From: Thuidium tamariscinum
Taxonomy: Eukaryota; Streptophyta; Bryopsida; Hypnales; Thuidiaceae
Assembly (NCBI GenBank): GCA_947034885.2
Contig: OX344755.2
Location: 24,559,052 to 24,623,051, forward strand
Reading direction: 5' to 3'
DNA length: 64,000 nt
Shown: piece by piece, positions 40,414-53,400 of the stretch
Numbering within the stretch: position 1 is the first letter of the stretch
Layout of the letters: the number at the start of each line of letters is the position of its first letter
Made by a program: the position numbers and the translations under genes
The notes under the pieces: model-generated
The model's input: the letters and a program-made list of their open reading frames with translations, nothing else
What the model was told of the DNA's origin: nothing
Database searches by the model: none

Positions 40414-41595
40414 CCCTAAAGGCCCAAGGCCATTTTTATATCAAAAACCACTCAAAACTGCCATTTTTGCTACGTTCATCCAAAAGAACAAAAAAAAGTA
40501 TTTTTATAGAATCTAACCATAGGATCTTCTACTTTGTTTGTCTGAAATCATGTGGTAAAAATTTCATGAAGTTTGACCGTATAGATTGGAAGATATGAGC
40601 ATTCAAAGTTGGAAAACATAGTTTTCTTTAAACACTTGAGTTATTCGTAAAGTACCCTAAACCGGGGCTTAAACCCATGAGTTTTGTGAAAAAGCTAGTT
40701 GAGTTAAAAAAGTCAAAATAAAAGTGGGTATGAAACTTATTTTTCCATCAAAATGGTGCCTAAAAAAGTTTGGTCCCCACTTTTGAAGTCATGTGACATA
40801 AATATCTTGCAAAAAAGTTTGATGCTTCAACTATAGTTGCCTTCTCAACTTCAAAAAAAGTCATGCCCAAAGTGGGGGGGGGGGGACTTTACAAATAACT
40901 CAACTGTCCTACAATTTCAGATGACTTTGATTGCCATTTGTTGAATTTTTTTACACTATGGACTTTGAATTTAAAAAAAAATTGTGTTTAAGAACTGAGT
41001 TGAAAGTCTAGGAAAAAAAATTCAAAAAAAAAAATGCTTGATTTTCATTCTTTAAAAACTTATTAAGTAGAAGTAGGTCTAAGATTGAAAAAAAATTAAA
41101 TCGTTAATAGCTCTAAGATGGAATTGAAATACAATAATCCGAATGGTGAGATTGTTCTAGCAAGAAAATTTAACCTTGTCAAGCAATTTCTTTTGAGAAA
41201 ATGTGAAAATTGCATTCAAAAATGAATCCTATAAGTTATTTTTTCAAAAACTGCCTGAAAACAATATTGTTCATAACTTTCACATAACTAATCCAAATGG
41301 AATGAATTAAAGCTTCACACGTAGAAAAAAATATAATCTATAAGACAAAAAAAATTTTAAATCTAATTTTAAATTTTTGTGGATTTAATTTTTTGCCTGC
41401 CAAGTTAAAATCCGCACTTTTTGAGGTATAACTTTAGCTCTTGGTCACCAATTGAAATAAAAATTATATTCCCACAAAGTTCATCAGTTTTCCTATTTTA
41501 TAAGCAAGTTTCGATAAAATTCATTAAAAATTGAGGTCTATGGAACTTGCCCAAACTCTAAATTGTCCCCTGAGGGGACAATGGGCTTTTAGGGG
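40414..41595. mobile_element. piggyBac-like non-autonomous element, copy A
   Basis: Left end CCCTAAAGGCCCAAGGCC, right end GGCTTTTAGGGG followed by TTAA (41596-41599). The left TTAA is lost (TGT precedes CCC). Its interior matches copy B at 61611-62552 closely, for example TTGGAAGATATGAGCATTC and ACCAATTGAAATAAAAATTA. It is longer than copy B because of the nested insertion at 40636-40903. A palindrome (41562-41582) lies just inside the right end. It has no transposase frame, so it would need a source elsewhere. TTAA plus CCCT ends are typical of the piggyBac superfamily. Confidence 0.75.
40636..40903. mobile_element. Nested 268-bp inverted-repeat element inside copy A
   Basis: Ends 40636-40653 (TTGAGTTATTCGTAAAGT) and 40886-40903 (ACTTTACAAATAACTCAA) are inverted with one mismatch in 18 bp. 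The segment is missing from the same place in copy B near 61820, so it inserted after the two copies separated. It contains a run of 12-13 G just inside the right end. Confidence 0.75.
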
Positions 41596-41599
41596 TTAA

Positions 41600-41716
41600 T
41601 ACAATTAACCAAAGAATTTGTGCACTTTTTGACACTTATTATGTAAAATTTTAATGCTTTTCTCATCACTTTTGTATTAGATTCCTTCTAATTTAATTTT
41701 CAATTATTTAAAATTC
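41600..41716. repeat. 117-bp direct repeat, right copy
   Basis: Nearly identical to 40294-40410 and starting directly at the TTAA on the right of copy A. The period between the two copies is 1,306 bp. Confidence 0.85.
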
Positions 41717-41873
41717 AAAAAACACCTATTCAATAACCCTCTAGTTTTAAAATTCTTAAAAATAAAATATAATAGATTATGTTGAAAGAAAAGTGTTGGA
41801 AAAGTGTCAAAACCAATCATTTTTGTTGATTATAATTAGAATGGTATTTACATTAATGTGCATTTTCCACCCC

Positions 41874-42165
41874 GGGGAGGACACTTCTTGTGTATTTGGG
41901 GGACCCACGTGCGGCGGTGGGGTATTTTTAGGGGGGCTATCAATTACTTGTAATCATTACTTGGCAACATTAAAAGAGCCCCTATTTTACCTTAAAGCGG
42001 AAAAATCAGCCATATTATCATCCCTATTTTATTTTTAAAACACTTTGCCTTTTTAATGTCCCCTATTTTATATATAAATTTCTTATAGATTTTACCCAAG
42101 ATTATTTAAATGTACCCTATCTTCCGCCGCACGTAGGTTATTAAAAAACAGGAAGTGTCCTCCCC
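41874..42165. mobile_element. MITE-like element, 292 bp
   Basis: Outer ends GGGGAGGACACTTC and GGAAGTGTCCTCCCC are inverted repeats. A second inverted pair lies further in: ACGTGCGGCGG at 41907-41917 and CCGCCGCACGT at 42124-42134, 11 of 11. The GC-rich subterminal pair stands out in AT-rich DNA. There is no credible coding frame. Confidence 0.7.
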
Positions 42166-44479
42166 TAGTTTTCCACTTTGCCTTTCAAATTGAATTTCCA
42201 CAATACTATTCTACAAGTTTTAACAAATAATATGATATCAAATGCCATTCTTTTGACAATTAATTGAATTGGATCATATGCAAAGTATTTGTATATTTAT
42301 TTGAAGTCAATTTAGAAGTAGTTTTCTTTGAAAATTCACCAAAAATTCAACTTCCATTTTATAGCTTTTAATTTTTTTATAACTACTAGGGAAAAATTAT
42401 TGACATTTTTAGTACACAGTAAGTGTTTAAGTAGAGCAAAGTATTTCATTTTACCTAGTAAATTTGAATGATTGCAAGAAACACAAGTTGTCCTATTTTT
42501 TGTCCCCTTAGCTTTGGACATGTGGATTTCTACTCATAACTTTTGCATCGTTTGTCCATTTCACACAAAACTTGAAATAAAGATAAACATAAAAGTTCTA
42601 GACATAATGTAATTTTTTGAAATTTCTTAAAATTATTTTACTATTCTCAAATAGCTTCCAATTGGATGTCTACATTCACCACTTGGGGGGGTTATAGTCC
42701 CATTTTTGACCCAAAAATGCAAATTTTAAGCTCAAAATTGGAAAACAAGGACTTTTACTAAATTTAAACAAGACCACAAATTTTTTTTCTAAATACAATA
42801 AAGTATCCAACTTCCACACATGTATGCGCACGGGTACAAAACACAATTTATTTTTTTCAAAGATGAAAATGGTTGAAGAAAAGAATCTTGAGGTTAGAAA
42901 AAATGGATTTAAAAAAAATATTTTACTATTTTTAAATAATCAAGCATCAAAATGTATATTTTCATTGTATTTTTCATTGTGCTTTTTCTGTGCATAACTT
43001 TTAGAGTGAAATTTTTCTAAGTCTAAATTTAAAAAGATACAATATTCTCATTGCTCTTCAAATTATCCATATTTAAATTTATTTAAAAAAACTATTATTC
43101 CAAATGTCATAGGACCCATCAAAATAGGCCATTTTTAGCCAAAAACGATAAGTTTTTCTTGCAAGTTCAATCCATTTCTACAAAATTGGGCAATATGAAA
43201 TACTTTGCCCTATTTTATTTATAAATTATTTTTTATTAGACTCTAGTGATCTCTATTCAGAACAAAAAAATCTATGATTATCCAATCTATCTATTTGTCA
43301 TAAAAAATAAAACATTTAAACAAAGTTTTTTCACTAAAGAAGCTACCCCAAATAGGTAGCCACCATAGAAAGGGCAATTGGTTAGTTAGAGGATGTAGAA
43401 GATTCATTCCAAAAATAGACTCAAATCATTCACACAAACTTCAAAAGGGCTAGAGTTTATAGTCTTTTTCATATAAGGCCAATGAAAAAAAATTTCCATT
43501 TTGGAAAAGTAGCCACATCAATGTTTCTTTAATACTCATAATACTTGGAGATATCTACATCAAAACTAGATGATGCCTAGATAAAATTTGGCTATTTTGA
43601 TCAATTTTAAAAAAAAATTCTTTAAACAAAATAGCCAATATCCTTGGAATGTAGTCCATGTATAAAAAATCGTGCATATAAAAACAAACCATTAAAATGA
43701 CAAGATAGATATGATTTTGGCAATTTCAAATCCATGGTTGTAGAGACCTAACTAAACACACCTTGTTACCCTGTCACAATCATATAGCATCTTAGCCATT
43801 GGCTTAGTGGGATCAAGATCTTGGCAACTCTTTTGTTGTCAATCCACCATAGCCACAATTCCAAGTGCGTTTGTAATTGACAAGACCATATTGCGATCTC
43901 TCTTAAATTTTATTACCATTGCTTGCAAAATTAGGGTTTGAAAATCTAATGATTTAATGCAAACAACATCAAAAGATGTATAGGAAGTGTTGTCGATGTA
44001 AATCTGAATTTCTAAGATTGATTTGGGGTTGAAATTTAATCAAAGGATTGTGCAATTTTAACCTCAAATGGTCCAAAAACTTCTAGTTGCTAGTTTGTTT
44101 TAGCAATTTTGAGTAGGTAAGTAGGTCGTGTAATGGCTTTTTTCTCTTTAATTTTTACATTTTTTTCTCAATTCATACAATGTCCCAAGGATGAAGTATT
44201 TGGTTGCATTAATTTGAGTTTTATTTTTTGTAATGTGATCAATCAAATACATCATTTAACAATCATGGTGTTTCAAGGGTTAATTGAGACTTTTCAATGG
44301 AAAATGATAAAGTTTGGTAATGTCTTAGCTACGTGTCATTAATTTGGATGCAAATGGAAAATAGAAAGAATAATAGCAATTTTGGTTTAGAAATCTATTT
44401 TTAAATATGTGATTATGTGTGGAGTGAATTGAATTCATCAAGAGCAAGTGGTGTCTTGATTGGTGAGAGTAGAGCCAAA

Positions 44480-47400
44480 ATGTCACGGGCAACTCGACAT
44501 CTTCAGAGACTACTCAAAGTGCTACAAGTGAGGTTTTATAAACCCTAATCTTGGTGTCCTTGTTGCAAATAATGACATGTTGACCATAGTTTTGTGTGGA
44601 ATGGATGACTTGATAGAATTAGGATATTTTCACTCAATTAGGTCAAGAAAATAGTATTCAAGCTCTGGTTGCAAACTTGCAATATTTGCCTAGAAAGTTG
44701 GTAAATAGAGATGGTATACTTTTATATATTCATCATATGCTTGAGTTCCTTATGCAATCACCACAATTTGAGTGCAATCTTGATTTCAAATCTATAAAGG
44801 CCAAAGTCATGTTTCTTTTGGGATGAAATAAGCTCATGTAGTCAACAAGGAATTTTTTCCCAAATGCCAATTATGAATTAACATTGAGAATATTGATCCT
44901 ATTTTAAATACTTGGCTACTTGATAGTACATAATATTATAATCAAAATCAAGATTTGCAACAATACTAATACTTTTTCCTTACAAATCATTTAGTAATAC
45001 TATATGACATTCATGATAAGATTTAATTTTTTTATCCTTTTTATCCAACACATATTGATTTGCTTACAACTAAAACCACCTTGTTTTCTTAGTATTGTAC
45101 ATGAATGGTTATGAAATTGGCTACTGGACTTAATAATGCTCTTGGAGTTTAATAACATTTTGAATCACCTTGGCCTATGGCTTCTCAACCACATTCCTTA
45201 AAACCTTCCCTAATAAAGATGATGAGCTAGACATATCACTAGAGAAGAACCTTCAATATTTGTGAACTACTAGGTGAACTACCATAGAATTGGATTTTCA
45301 AGAACTAATGATTCAAGATTGGTGAGATTTTGCTTTATTAAATCACGTATTAAATTGATTCAATGTACAGTTTGATTCAACATCAACGCTAGGAAAGTGT
45401 GGTACTGAAGAAGAATTCATTCCACCCTCATTTGATTCTACACAAGCTGCGGTAAGTATTTTCTACACTTGACTTAGTATACCAAATCTAAGCATGCAAT
45501 TCAATATTCTAATGTGAAACATTGAAGCAAAATAATTACAAAACAATTCCTTACACAATCTTTCAAGTAGAATTCATCAGTTTAAGAATTCTCAAACATC
45601 ATGAAGACAATCTTCTTCTTTCTATAGTTTTAATTTAGAACTTTTAGGTCATCACACATAATAGTCTTTAGTCAAATTACAACTTATGATTAAAAAATCC
45701 ATTTATTATTATCGAACATGAAAAATTGCAATGGTAAATTTGTTAGGCATAGAATGATAAAATTTAAGCAAATTTGTAGTGTATATATTGTAAGCTTGTG
45801 TATGCCAAAAGTTCACACTTAATTCTTCTAAAGATTCTTGTACATTTAGTGAATAATGAACATTGGTATAGGGGACTAATGATACTCTAGGGAAGGAGAT
45901 GCCAGAGAGTTCACGAATTTCCTTTCTTTTATGCTCTGATTCTGATGGATTGTCCACACCATCTGGCGACAATGGTAGAAGTGAGATTTATTTCCATCCT
46001 ATCATGTTTACATTGTATTTTGTAATTCAAATTTTGAGCTTGAAAATGGAAAAATACTACATGCTCAACAATTCAACACTAGAAATTTCATGAGTTGTCA
46101 TCGTTTTCTTAGAATATTATCAAGAAGAGACGGCACAGTTGGTGCAACAACTGGGGAACAACCGCGTGCAAGTGGCAACCCTTGAAGCCCAAATCGAGTT
46201 TCTCACAAACAAAGTAGAAAAGCAAGAGATGATAGACTCTCTCTATATTCAAAGGTTAGAATCTCACAGTTATTCATATTCTAAAGAATACAGATGGCAA
46301 TCACACTTAGTGTTGGATTAGGTAACAAAAAAATATGTAAAATCTTGCTATGAGAAGTTAGCCATGTTGAGCCATGAGCCCACAAAAATAGCAATGTATG
46401 TTGTTTCCATTACAAATATTTGATTTTATAACATAGGATATAACATCTCTGGTTGAATCTTCTTCAAGTATATTTAATCAAGTATTTAGGAAGAAGATAA
46501 GGTTTTGAGAAATAATCATGCTCTCTATATTCGATGATTGGTTGCCACTTTGGGGACTTTAGTTCTTGTTGAGCTTGTAGATTGGATTATGCTTGACAAA
46601 GATTCAACCAATTCAAAGACGCTCACTTAAAAGCATTGATAAACAAAATCCAAAGTCATTCTATTCAATCTAGAATGTTTAAATTCCTACTTTTTGATTG
46701 ATTAGAAGACTAGAAAATAGCAAAATGATGACAAGTTATAATCACCTGTTGACTAAAAAATGAAATTTAGAGATAAAGATTGGTCTTTTTCAAGACCAAA
46801 CTTAGCAATGGGTTTGTTTATTGGATTATTATAACAAATGATGATAACTCTCATTAATAAATATTCTATTCTGATCCCATTGTAGGTTGGAAGGAGAAGT
46901 GTTGCGTTTGGAAGATATAGTAGAGAAGGAGATGATCAAATTGTCACGACGCCAAACCCAGGTTTGAATATTTGTGCAAGTTTTTAATTATTAGATGGCA
47001 TACTATACTATAGTGGTCAATAATGAAGCACACATCCAAGACTCCAAAAAATGCTACTAGTCTGGATATTGCCAATTGCAAAGAAGTTTCTCTCTACAAT
47101 AGTCTAAACACATAAGAAGCTTTTCCAGGGCTCTGAGAGACCGTTTCAACCTTGTTTCCCAGTTTGTGAACCCGTCAAAATAAATAATAAATAAATAAAT
47201 AAAATTTATTATTAAAATATTATTAAAATATTTAAAATAATTTAATAAAATTTAGAAAAATATTAAAATATTAATTAAATATTAATATTTGATTTGGCAA
47301 TCTCTTGGCCACATCAGATTGCCTCTGTGGTAGCTTTCAGCGAGTTCCCACAGTCCAGGAACTCGCAATCTTCTACACAAGCTGAAAATCCTCTTATGTA

Positions 47401-50400
47401 TATATATGTGGAAAAAAACTCGAAGATTTTGCATCCCAAAATATGTTTGTGATCTAGTAATTTTGAATCCATAGTAATTACAATATTTATGTTGCCTTTC
47501 CGTGCATGTATATATATACTAGTGAAACCTTCACCAATGCACTCTAATCACAGTGGCTTGTATATTAACACAAAAGTGAAATACTACCACATTTACATCT
47601 CAAAATTTACCAAGTTCATTAATGTCATGTGATGTAGGTTGAGCAAGATGTGCCTTCACTTGAGGAGCAACTAAAAACAATTAAGGACCTTTTGCATGAC
47701 TTCAATGTCTCTAAGAGAATGTACACACTAAAATAGCAATTTGTAATGACCATATTTGTTACAATGGCAAGTTTCAGAGTGCCAAAAAGAATAATGATCA
47801 TTTGTCTAAAACTCAAGAAATTATGAGTATTGTATATTTGACTTCCCTCTACACATGTATGCAGTACTAGCTTAAAGATCAAATTATGACAAATTCATTT
47901 GGTCCGGAGATTATAATTTGTATTTGTTAAAATAATTTGACAAAATACGTTCATTTAAAAAAGAAACAACTGGAGACATTCATCCTAAATATCCCTTCAA
48001 CACTCACTTTAGAACTATGAGGGTTCAGTTGCAATTTAAAATTCAATTGAGTGCTTGAATTCTAGTACTTGAGAGCTAGAATTTTTAAGTTTTTGAATAC
48101 ATGTCACATTTAGGCATACAACAATTGGAACTGCAATCAATCAAAATAATGAACATGAGGTTGATAACGTAATTAATGTCATGCTTCAATTTATTGGTAA
48201 ATAATTTAGAGGTTTGTGTTGTTATGCGGAGTAGGTACATGGAGCTTAAGTCCATTCCACAAAAACGACGAACTGCAAAGGAAGATATTCTAATTCTGGT
48301 ATATGAAAAATATCAACGTGACCAAGAAGAGATTTTGAAACTGGAAATGTCTCGAGATAACTCTAGGTCTGTGCTATTGAATTGTTTCATTTGGTATATC
48401 AAGTTGCATTGCTAATTGCAGTATGCTAGCATATTTACTAGTATATTAGCAAGCAACATTAAAAACTCTAGAGCTAATGTATGCAATCTCGATATATATA
48501 AATTTGCTAATATTAGTATATATCTAACTAAGACTTTCACCATAGTCTCATGGCAAATATCATTTAATAATTCACTAGTGTATGGATCAACATGTAGCAA
48601 TAATATTAGGTTCCCTACTATGCACATAGAGAATATAGATTCGTAGATGAAAAATGTACATGCTTCAACTTCTTTTCCTTGGTATTTGCTACTATCTTGT
48701 AGGTATAAGGGGATTAACAATAATTATGAGAGTTGTTGACATGAGGCAAAAAAGGCCCTTTTCATTTGGGAATTACACGTTCTCAATAGAAAAAGTACCT
48801 TGAAATTTGAGATGAAATTATGTTTGTTATTCATGATGATACAAAAATCAAACGTTTTATAGCAAGCCCTTTGGTGTTTTTTTCAGTGTGGTATGGCAGA
48901 ATATTCTAGGTTTCAACAAATCCAAAGCTAATTATGGGAGTGGGTGTTCCTTCTAACGATTGTCATTCAAGCGTGCTTGTCATGAATGGCATCAATGGGT
49001 TCAAGACAGTGAGAGCCATGGATTTTTAGGAATGCATAGCTAAACCAACCCAATGCAGGGAGGCTTTGACACGAGCAAATGATGAAGTGCAGAGGCTTAC
49101 ACGTGAGTTGCAAAGAATGGTAGCTAATCATGCCATTGACCACCGCGAATTTGAGCTAGACTACAATTCTCACATCGCACGCATTGAACGCCTAGAGGCC
49201 GAGCTTTGTGATTCTCTTGTACGGATTGAGGTCTTGAGTGCCAAAGGTGCTTTATTTGACGAGGTACATTGAAAAAATTCTCCATCTTCCACTTCTATTA
49301 TGCATCTTTGATTACCCAATTGTCCCAACATCTGTGGTGAAATAGTAGAATTGTTGAAATTTGCAACATTATACTACACAATAGTTCTCAAAACTCGAAC
49401 TAACAAAAAAAGTAGTAGCATTGGCCCTAGGTAGATTTAATCTATTGGACTAGTCAATTTCCAATCCGTTTCTATGTGTCAAAAAGTCACATACTTATCA
49501 AGAATGAACTATTTGTGCAAGTAAAGTAAATTTAATCGCATAAGATAAACCACCCCATTATGGATAAAATGGGAGTAAGACCATTGTGGATGTACATTTG
49601 TTATTATCGAAACCAAAATTCTATAGGAGTTGTATAGTAGTGAATATACAAATCTAAGAGTCTAACTTGTAAAAGAGATGGATATGTATTTTTTTAAGGG
49701 TTATTCTCAAGTAAATTTGACAAAGTCAAAATCAGATCATTGTTCTTTTTTGGGGTCTTCAAACTCTCATGACTTGTGAGTGTGTGGATGGAAGGTCCAA
49801 GGAAAATTGAAGATTCTAGAAGCTAGAAACATTGATGCAGAAAACCAAAATGCAGTTATGGTAGCCACTTTGCAAGTGGCTTTTGAAGAAAAAGAGAGCA
49901 TGCGAGATTCATTGAAAGAGAAAGACCATACTCTTGATCTCTTGAGTATGGATAAGGTTAGTTTCTTAAAGATTTTGTGGAGAGATTTTATTGTTTCAAG
50001 TGATTTACTTGGTTGTCAATGTAACAAGTACTATTTAACCTTTTGCAATGAAATTCATTTCATTTGTTTAAAAAGAAAAAATGTGACAAGTACAAAAGAC
50101 ATTGTATAGTAGGACAAAAAATTGAGTGTTACAATGCACCCAATTTTTTTTTATTTAAATTTTATTTTAAGAAAAATAATAAATCCCCCCTTCTAGGTTT
50201 TAAAATTCCCTCCCTCCCTCCCTCCCTCCCTTTTTTGAGAATTCAATTAAATTGACAATCAATATGGGATGATTTAAAATTTTGTATCTTGTATTCATAT
50301 CCATATCCGCTCCCATATCTATATTCATACCATATCATATATCCATATTTGTTATTGGTATTGTATTCATATTTTATATTCATATAGTATCTATGTCCAT

Positions 50401-53400
50401 ATTCTAAATTCATATTTGGATGGCTTTGAATAAATCTCACAAAGATCAAAGACTTGTAATTTTTAGAGAAATCGATAGCATTTTGGAGGGGAAGTATTAT
50501 TTTTTTTTTAAATCAATGGCCTGTGATTTTTGAGAGAGGGGGGGGGACTAAAAGCAAACCAAAAGGTGACTGTCACTTTAGGATGCATAGTAGGTGTATT
50601 AATTCTTAATAATTGCCAAACTTAAGAGAGAAATAGAAATAGAATTCCACCTCAATTTTCCAAAAGCAATTGACATTCAATCAAACTTATAAGAGACAAC
50701 AAAATTTTATAGTCTTAATATTTTCAATTTATTTGTTTCGATTTGCCCAACTACTTAAACTTTCACAGATACTTGTGATTGAATTCTTGCTTTGCTAACA
50801 TTTCCTTGCTAATAGTAGATATATCTAAGCGAAAAGGTCCACCATCAGGCAGAACAATTGAAAAAATTAGAAGATGAACTTCAACAACTACATGAAAAAT
50901 TGTGGGAAGTAAAGCATGCACGCCAAGAACTTTGCAACAAAGTTCTCTCTAACAACAAGGAGTCTCAAGCTACTAACGAACTACACCTTCAGGTTGGCCT
51001 TCACAATTGAGGATATGATAGCTCTTGGAGAGCACGATATTGCTACACTAGAAGAAACTCATGTCTTTTATGACACATTTTTGTGATGCCCATTTGTTTC
51101 TATGTTAACAATGAAGTCAAATGTAACATTAAGATGTTAGTTATAACATCAAATGTAATATAAAAACAAGTGAACATCACAAGAAATGTGTTATAAAAAA
51201 CATGGATTTCTTCTAGTGTTATATCTCCATTATTGAGTTAGGCATCAATATTGAAACTTATTGCTTGCAAAACATATAGGAATCTATAGTTAATGAATTG
51301 TCAATAAATTGGCTTGGCCTATGATGGGCATTAGGCAAAGTTGTTGAAGGTCCTCTAGTACATTAAACCCAACAAAAATTGAAATAAAACTAAAAATGAA
51401 GAAAGATACCAAAAAATCTAGATTGAAACAAATCATAAATTAAGATCATCCTAGTCATACTAGTAATGACAAAATTAAGCATCTTCAAATGTAAGGTTCA
51501 TTCACAATTCAAAGATTTTTTTTAGGCAAAAATTTCACGGATTCACGAGCAAACAAACCAAGACATTGAAAATTTTCACAAAGAGGCCATTACTATTGCT
51601 AATGAAAAAGTTTGGTATGTAGGCTTTTCTACTTTTGAATCAAAGATATGACATTGAAGTGCTCCAAATTTCCATCCTTGTCGATTTTGTGAAATTCCAC
51701 TCTCTTGACAAAAATGGGATTATATTTATAATATGCCAACTATGTTTCTCTAATGTATTCATGTGGACTTTACAAACAGCACATTCCATGAAATGACGGA
51801 TGAAGCAACAACAGCTGTTGGCATATGTTGTGTAGAATTGCAAGATAGTAAAAGAGTATACAATGAACTTCTCTTAAAGTAAACTCTATGTTGGCCTTCA
51901 ATAGGAAATCAATGTTCATTATTATGTTATGTTCATATTTAATTGAATATTAGATTGAAAGCATGAGATTATATCATGTCTAGCATGTAGCTTTGGAAAG
52001 TAACTCCTTTAAGGGCCCAAATTGGATGCCATGTCTTATTTAATAGTTTTGGATAGGTTATACAAGGATATTTTTTTTTCTATTGTATCATTCTACATAT
52101 TTTACCAACTCAACTATTGTTTTTTTTCTTGTTTCTAGTGGTATAAATTTGGCCTCCATTCCAATCATATTTTGTCAATCAAATTAGTCATCTAGAACCT
52201 AGGTAATTCCTTGTTCTATTAGGTGGTACAAGGTAACTTTGATCTAAAATATGTGCAATATGGGATGCATGCAGGTTCCAAGAACTTCAAAGAATAAGTG
52301 ACTTGAAAGAAGCAGAAACCCAAAACAATCTAAAAGTAGTCAACTTTGAGTTGGACCGATTGAAAGTTGTCCTAGAAAAGACTAAAAATGCCCTTGATCA
52401 GACTAGGTTGGAGAATGAAACTTGGATTGCCAAAGTCAAGGTTAGTAAATGCTAATATAATCAATCACCAAGAATATAACTCACATTTTCCTTACTATTT
52501 CATAGCAAATATTGAAGTGTTAGATCTTCAAGATGGCTAGAATGTGATGAGTTCATAAATGCTCTTCTTTATCGTGGTATTTTAAAATGGAAAATTTCAA
52601 AGTTTTGGTAATGTGACATTCAAGTGCTAATGACTTTGAAAATGAGGTACCTTCAAATGTCTAGGGCCTTGAAAACTAGTACTTTCAAGTGTTCTTGTAT
52701 GTTTGAGGTGGCCAACAAAATCTTTGGCCCTAAATTCTTGAAGTAAAGATATTAGCTTTAGTTGGGTTCCAACTTTTAGATGAGAAATTCAATATGGCTC
52801 CAGTTTTCAATTAAGCAACTTAAAACTGCTTCAATTCCTCATAACTCAGTCTTTCACTATGTCTATCAACTTCGTAAAATTCCACCATTTTAACAAATAT
52901 GGAATTAATATTCTGCTTTAGATATTATATTATACACTTATTAGTGCACTTTGGAATTTTAGGTCTTGAAAAAGAAGGTAAATGGAAAAAAGAGCCAATC
53001 CATTGAAGTGCTAAAGAATGAGTTGGAGAAGCCAGTTAATGAACTAAAGGAAGAATTGCGGGTTACTCGAGCCCAAATTGAAGCCTATCAAAAGGAGAAA
53101 ACTACTAAACTTGAGGCTAATCAAAGCGAAACTCAAGGTACCCAACTCAAGGCGTATGACAGTGAGAGAAACTTGCAAATTGGGATTTCCGAGAGAGATA
53201 AGTTTAGGTGTGTCTCAATTTTGCGAGCCGAAACTTTGCAAGACAATGAAAGAAAGCTGAGGGGAAGCTTGTTGGAAAATAAAGAGCTTGAAGAGAAACT
53301 CAGGTAAATATCTAGAACTAGCTGCTAAAATTGTGCTTTCAACTAGTTCCTTTACATTTTCATTAGAAGAATTATTTGCAGATAATTTGTGTCTGACTAT

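Larger units (their letters stand above)
37740..44479. other. AT-rich region between divergent genes
   Basis: No coding exon is recognised. The region separates the start of the - strand PH-WW gene from the proposed first exon of the + strand PIBF1-like gene, so both promoters should be here. It contains a TTAA-bordered element, a nested inverted-repeat element, flanking direct repeats and another MITE. Short open frames (for example + 41793-42038) lie in the MITE and are not credible genes. Confidence 0.55.

Noticed and set aside
41793..42038. 81-codon + strand frame
   Set aside because: Starts outside and runs into a MITE; the Gly-rich part is the element's GC-rich subterminal repeat.
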